In this document: positions 7,328-15,435 of the stretch, in pieces
How positions within the stretch are numbered: position 1 is the first letter of the stretch
Layout of the letters: every line of letters starts with the position of its first letter
Assembly (NCBI GenBank): GCA_964485695.1
Contig: CAZAKZ010000110.1
Coordinates: 1 to 20,354 of the forward strand
From: CAZAKZ01 sp964485695
GTDB taxonomy: Bacteria > Planctomycetota > JAFGQW01
DNA length: 20,354 nt
Reading direction: 5' to 3'
The notes under the pieces: model-generated
Databases searched by the model: none
Seen by the model: only the letters and a program-made list of their open reading frames with translations
What the model was told of the DNA's origin: nothing
Made by a program: the position numbers and the translations under genes

Positions 7328-8304
7328 TGTCCAGGTTGATGCCCCGTCCGAAGATCACGGCCATCGTACCCACCCTGAACCGGCCCGAGGTGCTGGCGCG
7401 GAACCTCGAGGCGCTCGGTGCTTCCGAGGGCATTGATCCCTGCGACCTCGAAGTCATCGTCGTGGACGACGGTTCCACCGGCGACGCCACTCGTGAGGTA
7501 TTGGAACGAACGAAGGAGAAGGCCTCGTTCACCCTGGTCTCCCTGTTCCAGGAGAACGCGGGCCAGGCCCGAGCCCGAAACCGGGCCATGGAGCGAGCCC
7601 GAGGCCGTATCTGGCTCTTCCTCAACGACGACACCATCGCCTCCCCCGGCCTCATCGCCGGGCACCTCCGCGGTCACCAGGACCATGCCGGAGAAGAGGC
7701 GGGCATCCTGGGCCGGGCAACCCTGGCGCCGGACATTCCCATGACTCCGGCCCGGTCCCTGCACCTCGATCACATGTGGGCGAGGATCGCCGGAAAGGTG
7801 GAGCTTGAGTGGTATCACTTCTGGACCACCAACGTGTCGGTGAAGGCGGCCTTCCTCGAGAGGCACGGCCTCCGGTTCGATCCCCGCATCCGCTACATTC
7901 ACGATGACACGGAAATGGGACTTCGCCTCCGGGACCACGGATTCCGTCTCTACTACCGTCCCGAAGCCGTGGGCTTCCACGACCACGCCCTCTCCGACGA
8001 AGACTTCCTCCGCATGGCCGAACGCGAGGCTGCGAGCCTCTCCTACTGGGCAAAAAAGCACCCCACCGCGCTCCGGGAACTGGCGCGGTTCGGATACACC
8101 CCGGCCAAGAAGGAATGGGAAAAGAGAGTCAAGTATCCCCTTCTCAGGTTGGCCTTCAATCCTCTCACCCTGCCCCTGTGGCGCCGGGTGGCCCGGCTGG
8201 GCACCGGGATTGCACCGCCCGTGGCCCGGTGGCTCCTATCCCAGTGCTACGCCGCCAGGAAGCGCCGCCACATCGCTCTCCTGCGCAACACCCCCCCTGA
8301 ATGA
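7324..8304 (+). CDS. Glycosyltransferase family 2 (GT-A fold)
   Basis: An inverting glycosyltransferase. I prefer ATG 7324 over the upstream ATG 7315 because it puts GCGAGG at a normal spacing (about 8 nt) and gives the same ATGA overlap seen between the two preceding genes. This gives 326 residues. The GT-A signature is clear: ITAIVPTLNRPEVLARNL at the N-terminus, VIVVDDGST with D48/D49, and the metal-binding DxD-like LFLNDDT with D102/D103. Next come the WTTNVSVK acceptor loop and HDDTEMGLRLRDHG, the ED-like catalytic-base region. The C-terminal 90 residues are basic and helical with hydrophobic patches (YPLLRLAFNPLTLPLW), suggesting membrane association. It ends the three-gene glycan operon. 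A 114-bp gap follows. Confidence 0.93.
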   Translation: MMSRLMPRPKITAIVPTLNRPEVLARNLEALGASEGIDPCDLEVIVVDDGSTGDATREVLERTKEKASFTLVSLFQENAGQARARNRAMERARGRIWLFLNDDTIASPGLIAGHLRGHQDHAGEEAGILGRATLAPDIPMTPARSLHLDHMWARIAGKVELEWYHFWTTNVSVKAAFLERHGLRFDPRIRYIHDDTEMGLRLRDHGFRLYYRPEAVGFHDHALSDEDFLRMAEREAASLSYWAKKHPTALRELARFGYTPAKKEWEKRVKYPLLRLAFNPLTLPLWRRVARLGTGIAPPVARWLLSQCYAARKRRHIALLRNTPPE

Positions 8305-8418
8305 CATTAGGATCAAGAATAATCCCCGTCATTTCGATGCCTAACCTGGAGGCCCCGTTTTCGAGGGGGAGATTTCCAACTGGTCCCAGGTGGCTGTTCA
8401 TTCATCTCTGACCCTTGG

Positions 8419-10986
8419 ATGGCATCAACTTCCATGGAATCCGAAAGCAACGACATTCTCGATCGCAAGAGCCTGCTCGAGACCCTTCTCTCTCTGGTCC
8501 GGGAGAACCGTTCCGGACTCCTGTCTCTGCAAGCCGATGAAAAAACTTCCGTTTTCCAGATCCAGGACGGCTCCATCACGGCCGCCACGTGGGAGGTGGA
8601 GGACACGGACTTCCTGAAGACTCACATCCTCCGATCCGGCATGGTCCCTGACAAGGTGATGAAGAAGTCCCTGAAGCGGGCCCATAACAGGAACCTGGAC
8701 CTCCCCACGGCGCTTTCTCAGGAGGGGGGACCCCTTCCCGCCCGCCTTCGTGAGATGATGGGAGCGATCGTGCAAGAGGAACTCTGGCGCCTGGCCGGTC
8801 ACGAGGAGACCTGGTGGGAATTCGAGGAGGCGCTGCCCGAGGAGGATCTCTTCGACTCCGACCTCCTGGCCCTGAAGCTGCGGCTGAACATCGAATTCCT
8901 CGTGGTGGACATAGCCGGTCGTGAGAGCAACTGGGACATCCTGGATCAGGTCTTTCCCGCCCGGCACGAGGTTCTGGTCACACGCGCCGCCAGCTGTCGC
9001 TACTTCGATGCCGGTCCGGTCAAACACGAGGAGGAGCAGGCCGTGCTCGTCCTCATCGACGGCGAGCGGGACGTGGACGAGATCATCGTGGACTCCTCTC
9101 TCGACGCCTTCACGACCTTGATGCTGCTCCACCGCTTCAAGGTCCTTGGAGAGATCCGGGAGCTCAATCCGGCGGAACTCATCCAGGTGGCGGTGAGCTT
9201 CAAGTCCAGGGGTCGCTTCGACAAGTGCCTGAACCTCTACCTTCGCGCCGAGGCCCTCGGGAACAATGCCTTTGATCTCGACCTCACCATCGGCAGCATT
9301 TACGAAACCACCGGCAAGGAGCAGGAAGCCTTCGACCGGTATCTCGTCTATGCAGACAAGTGCTTGAACGCCGGGGAACGCAGCAACGGAGCCGAGGCCT
9401 ACCGGCGCGCTCTGGCTCTGAGGCCCTCCGCCCTGGAGATCTGGGAAAACTTCATCCGGATACTCGATCCCGTGGAGGATCGGAACGAATACCTGAAGGA
9501 AACCCGAACCTACCTCGACCTGGCGGTTTCCTCTCAGGACGATGAGCACAAGCGCGGTGCCCTGCGTGCACTCATCATCGCCGGCGACGCCAGCCATGAG
9601 GAAATCCAGGACTACATCGATTCCCTCAACCTGGACCTCGGCCCCCGCGGTGCTTTCCAGGACCTGCATCGCTTCTCCCAGGATCTTCTCAAGGAGGAAC
9701 TCTACGAGGAGGCCCTTCCCGTCCTGGACGCGGCGGCCGAGCTGCGGCCAGACGATCTTGACATGCAGGATGCCCGGGTGCAGACATACCTGGCCCTGGA
9801 CCGCAAGGTGGAGGCCGCCGCCGTCCTCGAGGCGATTGCCGACCTGATCCGGAAAAAGGATCTTCCGGGGGAAGATCGTCAGGAACGCCTCCAGGAGATC
9901 CACAACCGTATCCTGGACCTGGTTCCGGACCACGCGAATGCCCTGCGGTTCCTGTCCTGGAAGGCGGAGAAGAAAGGGGATGTCGATGTGGCCGCCGACT
10001 ACCTGGGGCGGTTGCGGACGATCTACAGAAAGAACAAGAATCGCGCCCGGCTGGCCTATGTCCTCAAGCGCCTCATGAAGATCTCGGCCGATGATCCGGA
10101 ACTCAAGGTGGAGTACGCCGAGTGTCAGCTGGAAAGCGGCCACCACATCAAAGGGGCTCGGAGTCTCAGTGAGGCGGCCGCCATGCTGGCCGGCGCGGAG
10201 GAGACCCGGGATCGGGCCGAGGCGCTTTACAAGAAAGTGCTCGAACACCTGCCTTTCGACCGTGTGGCCCGCAACGAGATCGCCCGGTTGTACGAAACCC
10301 TCGGCAACCGACAGGCCGCCCGCGAACACCTCGAACAACTTGCTGAAATCTGCCTGGTCCAGGGCGAAGCGGCCGAGGCAGCGGACATCTACCAGTCGCT
10401 GATCACGGACTATCCGGAGGCGACCGAGTATGTCCGTGGAGTGGCCCGGGCCTGCCTCGGTCTCCTTCCGGATCCACACGCCGTCGCCCGGCTTCGCCGT
10501 GCCCTTGAGAAGCTGATGAAGATCGAGGACTACGGCCTCGTGCGGTGGCTCGTCGCCCGCTCCGGTGACCTGCCCGACTTATCCGGGATCCGGGATGCGA
10601 TACCCGACACCAATCAACTCGACACGGACCTGGCCAGAGGCCGCGACCGTCTCGAGCGAAGGCGGACGCGAGTGAAGAAGATCATCGCGACGGTCCGGGA
10701 CCGCCTCAGAGAGTCTGCGCAGCGGTTCGAGGAACGCCTGAGGGAAGCCCGGGTCGAGTGGGAAGAGGAACTGAAATCCCTCCTCGAAAAGAAGGAGATG
10801 GAGGTGGAGGCCCGCGTGCGAGCAGAGATGCCCGAAGACGGACTTCGCCAGGTGTATCCGTCCGGCGGCAAGGACTCGGAGGAGGAATCCACCGGCCTCG
10901 GCGGCGGCATCAAGCAAATGGAGACCACCTTCAACCTGCCGGCGTCCATCCGGGAGATCACCCGGAAGCTGAAGGGCATTAAATAG
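8419..10986 (+). CDS. DUF4388 (PATAN)-TPR-coiled-coil scaffold protein
   Basis: An 855-residue soluble acidic protein. Residues about 17-140 match the DUF4388/PATAN pattern: SGLLSLQADEKTSVFQIQDGSITAATW, then a helical region ending in EELWRLAGHEETWWEFEE. Such domains occur in two-component and gliding/exopolysaccharide regulators and are thought to bind proteins. A second winged-helix-like unit lies near 195-255 (VLVLIDGERDVDEIIVDSS). Residues about 258-700 are TPR-like helical repeats (AVSFKSRGRFDKCLNLYLRAEALG, AEAYRRALALRPSALEIWENF, ALPVLDAAAELRPDDLDMQDARVQTYLALDR, AADIYQSLITDYPEATEYVRGVARACLG). Residues about 735-805 are a highly charged coiled coil (RLERRRTRVKKI..REARVEWEEELKSLLEKKEMEVEARV). 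No clear ribosome site precedes ATG 8419, and ATG 8434 is an alternative. It probably organises other proteins. A role in glycan regulation is suggested only by its position between two glycosyltransferase groups. Confidence 0.85.
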   Translation: MASTSMESESNDILDRKSLLETLLSLVRENRSGLLSLQADEKTSVFQIQDGSITAATWEVEDTDFLKTHILRSGMVPDKVMKKSLKRAHNRNLDLPTALSQEGGPLPARLREMMGAIVQEELWRLAGHEETWWEFEEALPEEDLFDSDLLALKLRLNIEFLVVDIAGRESNWDILDQVFPARHEVLVTRAASCRYFDAGPVKHEEEQAVLVLIDGERDVDEIIVDSSLDAFTTLMLLHRFKVLGEIRELNPAELIQVAVSFKSRGRFDKCLNLYLRAEALGNNAFDLDLTIGSIYETTGKEQEAFDRYLVYADKCLNAGERSNGAEAYRRALALRPSALEIWENFIRILDPVEDRNEYLKETRTYLDLAVSSQDDEHKRGALRALIIAGDASHEEIQDYIDSLNLDLGPRGAFQDLHRFSQDLLKEELYEEALPVLDAAAELRPDDLDMQDARVQTYLALDRKVEAAAVLEAIADLIRKKDLPGEDRQERLQEIHNRILDLVPDHANALRFLSWKAEKKGDVDVAADYLGRLRTIYRKNKNRARLAYVLKRLMKISADDPELKVEYAECQLESGHHIKGARSLSEAAAMLAGAEETRDRAEALYKKVLEHLPFDRVARNEIARLYETLGNRQAAREHLEQLAEICLVQGEAAEAADIYQSLITDYPEATEYVRGVARACLGLLPDPHAVARLRRALEKLMKIEDYGLVRWLVARSGDLPDLSGIRDAIPDTNQLDTDLARGRDRLERRRTRVKKIIATVRDRLRESAQRFEERLREARVEWEEELKSLLEKKEMEVEARVRAEMPEDGLRQVYPSGGKDSEEESTGLGGGIKQMETTFNLPASIREITRKLKGIK

Positions 10987-10989
10987 TCT

Positions 10990-11019
10990 CCGGCGAGAAC
11001 CGGGAACGGCCCTCGCCGG
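10990..11019 (+). terminator. GC-rich hairpin directly after the DUF4388/TPR gene
   Basis: CCGGCGAG (10990-10997) and CTCGCCGG (11012-11019) form a perfect 8-bp stem with a 14-nt loop, starting 3 bp after the TAG stop. No T-run follows, so it is either a weak or Rho-assisted terminator or an RNA-stabilising 3' structure that separates this gene from the next group. Confidence 0.4.
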
Positions 11020-11062
11020 TCCAGCCTTGACGCCTGCGGCCGAATATTTCACGATTCGGCGC

Positions 11063-11533
11063 ATGAACTGGATCTTCCGAAGGCTCCCCCTCGCGCTCCC
11101 TCTCCTCTGGGCCGCCGCCCTTCTGGTCCACGCCGCCATGCAGGTGCCCGAGGGGATGCAGGTATTCTGGCGCTCTCACCCCACCCTCGAGGCGCAGCGA
11201 CACCAGGACCCGATGCTGGGGTCCTTTCACCGGTTTCTGGACTCCGTGGCCCCGGCCATTCCCGACCGGGCCCGGACGATCCTCATCGGCCCCTCCATCC
11301 CCGGCTGGGCGGGCCCGCGGGAAAACCACTACAAATGCTTCCTGTTCCGCATGGTTCCGCGGCCGGTGCGTCCCGTCCGGAGCCCAGAGGACCTCCCCGA
11401 CCTCCTGGCCTGGGCGGATTACGTGGTCCTCTTCCGGACCCCGATACCCACGGACGGTATCCGGAACCACACCCTTCTCCTCGACCTCGGAACCGAGGGC
11501 AGGGTGTTCAGGCGGGAAGGAATCCGTCCATGA
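11063..11533 (+). CDS. Small membrane-anchored protein of unknown function, upstream partner of GT-C enzyme
   Basis: 156 residues from ATG 11063. A TTG at 11027 would add 12 residues but has no better ribosome site. The N-terminus has one hydrophobic segment after basic residues (RRLPLALPLLWAAALLVHAAM), so the rest (about 125 residues) is predicted outside the cytoplasmic membrane. That part reads as an alpha/beta fold with FLDSVAPAIPDRARTILIGPS, DLPDLLAWADYVVLFRTP and TLLLDLGTEGRVFRREGI. I recognise no family. Its stop overlaps the start of the polytopic glycosyltransferase by 4 bp (11530-11533), so the two are translationally coupled and probably act together, for example in substrate presentation or as an accessory subunit. 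Confidence 0.75.
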   Translation: MNWIFRRLPLALPLLWAAALLVHAAMQVPEGMQVFWRSHPTLEAQRHQDPMLGSFHRFLDSVAPAIPDRARTILIGPSIPGWAGPRENHYKCFLFRMVPRPVRPVRSPEDLPDLLAWADYVVLFRTPIPTDGIRNHTLLLDLGTEGRVFRREGIRP

Positions 11534-13044
11534 CCGGGTTGATCCTGACCTGCCTCGCGGCCATTGTGGCGCCTCTGGCCTCGGGCCTCGCCCTGGTCTC
11601 GGCCCTGGGGGAAACCGGATTTCGACGCCCGCGGTGCGAGACCCTGGCCACGGCCTACGTCCTCGGGTATGGATGGATCGGTGGGATTCTCGTGGCCCTG
11701 GCCGCAGCCGGTCTACCCCTGACCCTCTACCTGGCCTGGCCCGCGGCCCTGGCACCGCTTCTCCTCCTGCTGTGGTTTCCCGGGCGGAGTCGGGAAACCA
11801 CGGCCGGGACCCGGGCACCGGACACGCCCGGATTCTGCGCCCTTTCCGCGGGGAAAAAAGTCCTCCTCGGCATGGTCGCGGCCCTCGCCGTCTTCTACTT
11901 TCTCAGAGCCCTCCCGGACTGCTTCATCACACCCCTGAAGCGGCACGACGCCGTCGGCATCTGGGCCCTCAAGTCAAAAGCCCTCTACCACGACCGAGGT
12001 CTCGATGCGGCCTTCTTCACCCTCGACCGGGACGCCCCGATGCATCCCGACTATCCTCTGATCCAGCCCATGCACGGTGCCTGGCTGCTTCTCAACTCCG
12101 GCGAGGTGGACGAACGGATCCTCAAGGCTCCCTTCCCCCTTTTCTGGATCTGTCTCATCGTCTTTCTCCACCGGTTTCTGCGCCCCAGGACAGGCCCCGT
12201 CCTCTCCCTCTCCCTGGCCGTGGCCTTCGCCTTCATCGACTGGGTCTACCAGCACGCCCTGGTCGTCACGGCCGATCTGGTTCTCGCCGTCCTGGCCTTT
12301 CGGGCCGTGACGGCCCTGATACGGTACCTCGAGGAAGGAGACCGGGGGGAACTCAGGCTCTCAGCCGTCCTCGCAGCACTCTGTGCTGGCGTCAAGAACG
12401 AGGGCTGGGCCGTGGTGGCGGCCTGCATCGTGGTGGTGCTGATCTTCAGGGTCCGCACCCGGATCCGCGGTCGCCTCGGCCTCGCCCTCGGCCTCGGGGC
12501 CACAGCCGTCGCAGTGAACCTCCCGTGGTTGCTGTTCCGGTGGCGCCACGGCCTCTACACGGACCTCTTTCACGGAAAGTTCTTCCTCGGATACGCTCCG
12601 GACACGGGCCCTCCACCGGGTATCGGTCGCCTGGGATTCCTCCTCGCCCGGGCCCTTGAAGCCGCCGGAATCCGGACCGACGCCCTCGAGCACCTCGCCC
12701 AGGCCGAAGCCGGCCTGAAGACCTACGTCGAAATCCTGGCGTGGGACGGTTTCTGGGTCCTGGCCGGAATCATGGTCGTGCTCCTCGGGGTCCGGTTCCG
12801 GGCCGTCCCCCTCGCGGTACGAGCCCTCCTGGTCTACATGGGGGTGCTGGGAGCCGCCTATGTGACCGCACTGTGCTTCAGCCCCCACGACATCCACTGG
12901 CACGCCGAAACCGCCTGGCCCCGTTTGCTCCTGCACCTCGCTCCGGCCGCCCTGGCCGTCATCGCCCTCATCCCAGGGGCCTTCCTGAATGCGTCCCGGC
13001 ACCCTACAATGGGAACCATGGACCCCAGGCCGAAATCACCATGA
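11530..13044 (+). CDS. Polytopic GT-C glycosyltransferase (GT39/ArnT-like)
   Basis: A 504-residue integral membrane protein with roughly 12-13 hydrophobic segments. ATG 11530 overlaps the preceding stop (ATGA); the longer upstream frame is Pro/Arg-rich and non-protein-like. After four N-terminal helices comes the first large extracytoplasmic loop with PLKRHDAVGIWALKSKALY (D140 as the likely catalytic-type Asp of GT-C enzymes). It is followed by HPDYPLIQP (172-180), a motif common in bacterial GT39-like transferases of lipid-linked sugars. A second loop region (residues about 340-400) links to the C-terminal helices. Such enzymes use polyprenyl-phosphate sugars and act on the outer face of the membrane to modify glycans, lipids or proteins. 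The stop overlaps the next start (13041-13044). Donor and acceptor are unknown. Confidence 0.85.
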   Translation: MTGLILTCLAAIVAPLASGLALVSALGETGFRRPRCETLATAYVLGYGWIGGILVALAAAGLPLTLYLAWPAALAPLLLLLWFPGRSRETTAGTRAPDTPGFCALSAGKKVLLGMVAALAVFYFLRALPDCFITPLKRHDAVGIWALKSKALYHDRGLDAAFFTLDRDAPMHPDYPLIQPMHGAWLLLNSGEVDERILKAPFPLFWICLIVFLHRFLRPRTGPVLSLSLAVAFAFIDWVYQHALVVTADLVLAVLAFRAVTALIRYLEEGDRGELRLSAVLAALCAGVKNEGWAVVAACIVVVLIFRVRTRIRGRLGLALGLGATAVAVNLPWLLFRWRHGLYTDLFHGKFFLGYAPDTGPPPGIGRLGFLLARALEAAGIRTDALEHLAQAEAGLKTYVEILAWDGFWVLAGIMVVLLGVRFRAVPLAVRALLVYMGVLGAAYVTALCFSPHDIHWHAETAWPRLLLHLAPAALAVIALIPGAFLNASRHPTMGTMDPRPKSP

Positions 13045-13406
13045 AAAACATCGACAACGCCACCCGGAATATCGGGGAACTCAATGTCGCCCTGAACACC
13101 ACGTTCGATACCCGATACTGGGGCTTCATCTTCAAGAAAATCGGCTACAACGAGGTGGTATTCGACGCCGATAAGGGAACAGTGACGTATCCCGAGTTCA
13201 TTCCCCTGGAGGACATGATCCGGGACGTCCTCGATCAGCTGGATCAGGAACAGACCCTCGTGTGCATCGCCTGCGATCAGGTGTTTGACATGAACGAGGA
13301 GGACGGCATCTTCGGTGACCCGGAGAACCTGGACCGGTTCCTCTGCAGGAAGTGCAGCGAGGGCATCAGTGCCAGGGACTTCTACTTCAAGTACCTGAAA
13401 GCATGA
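13041..13406 (+). CDS. Small acidic Cys4 (zinc-ribbon-like) protein
   Basis: A 121-residue soluble protein whose ATG overlaps the stop of the GT-C gene by 4 bp. The C-terminal half carries two CxxC knuckles, VCIACDQVF (C75, C78) and FLCRKCSEG (C102, C105), spaced 23 residues apart, an arrangement suited to one zinc (or iron) site. The N-terminal half resembles a small alpha/beta domain (FDTRYWGFIFKKIGYNEVVFDADKGTVTYPEF) followed by an acidic helix. I recognise no named family. The longer open frame upstream, inside the GT-C gene, is a Pro/Arg-rich shadow, so 13041 is the start. Coupled translation with a membrane glycosyltransferase suggests a regulatory or chaperone-like role, but that is inference. 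The YihY gene starts 29 bp downstream. Confidence 0.82.
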   Translation: MKNIDNATRNIGELNVALNTTFDTRYWGFIFKKIGYNEVVFDADKGTVTYPEFIPLEDMIRDVLDQLDQEQTLVCIACDQVFDMNEEDGIFGDPENLDRFLCRKCSEGISARDFYFKYLKA

Positions 13407-13435
13407 CTGCCCGTGGATGAGGACGGATACCAAGC

Positions 13436-14806
13436 GTGAAGGCACTGCTCCACCCCGTTGCACTCCTCAAGGCGATCCACCGCTCGTTCTTCCTCGAAGG
13501 CATCTCGGTACACGCCGCGGGTCTGGCCTTCAAGACCCTGCTCAGCCTGATTCCCCTCGGCGTTGTGGTGGCCACCATCTACGCCGTCGTGGAATTCAAG
13601 GAGCCCGAACCGGACGGGACCGCCGCGGAGGCCCGTGGTTCCCCGGCCGACGGCACCGGAGAGGCCGGTACCACGGGAGAAGAGAACCTCGCATCGGACA
13701 GCCTGGGTCGACTCCGGCAGACTCTGGACAAGTTCTTCGTTCCAGAACAGGCCCAGAAAGCCACGCTGTGGATCGAGAAGCAGGTGCGCCTGCTGCGCAG
13801 CAGTTCCACGCCGGTCACCTTCGTGGGTCTGCTTCTGCTGTGCGGCACCGCCTTCTTCCTGTTCCGGACCGTGGAGATCGTGATGAACCGCATCTACCGG
13901 GTCCGGGTCTCGCGGTCCACCGGGGCGCAGATCCTGGCCTTCTGGGCGTTTCTCACCCTGGGGCCCCTGCTCATCGGCGCCAGCTTCTATGCGACGCATC
14001 TCTTTTCCAAGTTCACCCCCGAGGAGTGGCCCGGCCTGGGCTTCCTGGCCCAGGCGGCCTCGTACGAACAGATCCTGACCAAGGTGCTTCCCTTCACCCT
14101 CACCCTCGTCATGTTCTTTTTTCTCACCTGGCTGGCCCCGAACACCCATGTCCGGGTTCTGCCGGCCCTGGTGGGAGCGCTTTTTTCCGCGGCGGTGTGG
14201 GAGGTCGCCAAGTGGGGTATCAGCTATTTTCTCACCGGATTCGTCAGCTACGACTACCTCTATGGAGGCCTGGCCACGGGCATCATCCTCCTGCTGTGGC
14301 TCTACCTCTCGTGGTACCTCGCCCTCTTCGGTTGCACCCTCGCCTACCACCTCCAGTACCCTCCCGGTGGCGCGGACTGGCCGGGCACCGAGGCCCGGGC
14401 GCGCCTGGCCCTCGCCCTGGTGGTCGACATTGGAAAGACCTACCGATCCGGTGCATCGCCCGAACCCTTCCGGCGCCTGTGCCGCAAGCTCAACTGCCCG
14501 GAAGGGCTGCTCAAGGAGATGGCTGCGGCCCTGGAAAAGGCGGACATTCTGGTCCGGACCCAGCGCCCCCGCTCCGGCTACGTCCTGGCCAGGGCCCCGG
14601 AATCCCTCCGACTCACGGAGGTCTACCAAGCACTGGGCGCTCCTGTCGGCGGCTTGCCGGCCGGCGCCACGAAATCCTCGGTGGGACGGTTCTTCCAGGA
14701 CCTGGAGGCCGGGGCGGCCTCAACCCTGGGCACCCGGTCAGTGGCCGATATCCTGGAGACCCGGGACGGCTCTCAACCCCTTGAAAAACCTCCATCTACG
14801 GCTTAA
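13436..14806 (+). CDS. YihY/BrkB-family inner-membrane protein with C-terminal winged-helix-like extension
   Basis: 456 residues from GTG 13436, about 29 bp after the Cys4 gene, with GAGGACGG upstream at slightly long spacing. Six hydrophobic segments follow the YihY/BrkB plan: HAAGLAFKTLLSLIPLG (residues 26-42, the family's signature first helix), VTFVGLLLLCGTAFFLF with a VEIVMNRIYRV motif, and a last pair GGLATGIILLLWLYLSWYLALFG. Two features depart from the core. A 35-residue Gly/Glu/Ala-rich insert (about 55-90) lies in the loop after helix 1. An approximately 145-residue cytoplasmic tail is helical and resembles a winged-helix domain (FRRLCRKLNCPEGLLKEMAAALEKADIL). The physiological role of YihY proteins is poorly known; the old RNase BN label for the E. 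coli protein was incorrect. The tail could be a regulatory or DNA- or protein-binding module. Confidence 0.9.
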   Translation: MKALLHPVALLKAIHRSFFLEGISVHAAGLAFKTLLSLIPLGVVVATIYAVVEFKEPEPDGTAAEARGSPADGTGEAGTTGEENLASDSLGRLRQTLDKFFVPEQAQKATLWIEKQVRLLRSSSTPVTFVGLLLLCGTAFFLFRTVEIVMNRIYRVRVSRSTGAQILAFWAFLTLGPLLIGASFYATHLFSKFTPEEWPGLGFLAQAASYEQILTKVLPFTLTLVMFFFLTWLAPNTHVRVLPALVGALFSAAVWEVAKWGISYFLTGFVSYDYLYGGLATGIILLLWLYLSWYLALFGCTLAYHLQYPPGGADWPGTEARARLALALVVDIGKTYRSGASPEPFRRLCRKLNCPEGLLKEMAAALEKADILVRTQRPRSGYVLARAPESLRLTEVYQALGAPVGGLPAGATKSSVGRFFQDLEAGAASTLGTRSVADILETRDGSQPLEKPPSTA

Positions 14807-14877
14807 ATGGATCGTGGGTGTCGTGAGATCGGAGGCCAACCGCAGTGCGGCCACGGCGCAACGCACGGAATAGCCCT

Positions 14878-15435
14878 ATGAAAGTCGTCAAATTCGAGCC
14901 TCTCAACCTGGCCGAAAAACTCTACCTGCCGGAGATCTTCAAGGGGCTGGCCAACACATTCCGCCACCTGGTGACCCGGAACAATTTCACCACTCAGTAT
15001 CCTGAGCAGAAGCGGCCCGAGGTGCGGGGATTCCACGGCGAACACTACCTGAAGAAGGACTCCCAGGGGCGGCCCAAGTGCGTGGCCTGTTTCATGTGCT
15101 CCACGGCCTGTCCGGCCAATTGCATCCACATCGAAGCCGGTCCCTCGCCGTATCCGGACCGCGACAAGATCCCGGTGAAATTCGAGATCGACTTGCTGGT
15201 GTGCATCTACTGCGGTCTGTGCGAGGAGGCATGCCCCTGCGACGCCATCGCGTTGAGCCCCAGGCACTTCACGGTGGTCCAGTCACGGGCCGATGCTGTC
15301 CGGGGCCTTGACCGGCTCCTGGGCGACTGTCCGGAACCGCCGGGAGGAAAGTTCAGGATCGAGGGTCACAGAACCCGCAATGAACTCCTGGGCGAGGGAC
15401 CGGTGACGGAGTTCATCCCCACTCCACCGGGGTAG
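14878..15435 (+). CDS. nuoI: NADH-quinone oxidoreductase subunit I (2x[4Fe-4S])
   Basis: A 185-residue peripheral complex I subunit that carries clusters N6a and N6b on the electron path to quinone. Both 4Fe-4S motifs are perfect: KCVACFMCSTACPANCIHI (C68, C71, C74, C78) and CIYCGLCEEACPCDAIAL (C109, C112, C115, C119). The preceding FTTQYPEQKRPEVRGFHGEHYL is the NuoI signature that separates it from plain ferredoxins. ATG 14878 is used; a GTG 33 bp upstream would add a basic, non-conserved head. The ribosome site is weak. No other nuo gene is present in the window: upstream is YihY (71 bp) and downstream a convergent cysteine-cluster gene whose 3' end overlaps by 23 bp. It is either a displaced complex I subunit or a paralogue serving another membrane oxidoreductase. 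Confidence 0.93.
   Translation: MKVVKFEPLNLAEKLYLPEIFKGLANTFRHLVTRNNFTTQYPEQKRPEVRGFHGEHYLKKDSQGRPKCVACFMCSTACPANCIHIEAGPSPYPDRDKIPVKFEIDLLVCIYCGLCEEACPCDAIALSPRHFTVVQSRADAVRGLDRLLGDCPEPPGGKFRIEGHRTRNELLGEGPVTEFIPTPPG

Noticed and set aside
8340..8375. CCCCG-TTTT-CGAGGGG as a terminator after the GT2 gene
   Set aside because: The stem is short with a bulge and no T-run follows.
8425..10479. 684-codon open frame on the minus strand
   Set aside because: It lies opposite the DUF4388/TPR gene and its product has no domain pattern; such long antisense frames are usual in GC-rich genes.
11027..11062. TTG-initiated extension of the small membrane-anchored protein
   Set aside because: No ribosome site before TTG and the added residues separate the basic head from its natural start at ATG 11063.
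11634..12659. 341-codon plus-strand open frame inside the GT-C gene
   Set aside because: Very Arg/Pro-rich composition, in a different frame from the polytopic transferase.
13417..14784. 455-codon plus-strand open frame overlapping YihY
   Set aside because: The other frame encodes a clear six-helix YihY protein; this one is Pro/Arg/Gly-rich without any motif.
14845..14877. GTG-initiated extension of nuoI
   Set aside because: Adds a basic non-conserved head; ATG 14878 fits the NuoI N-terminus.
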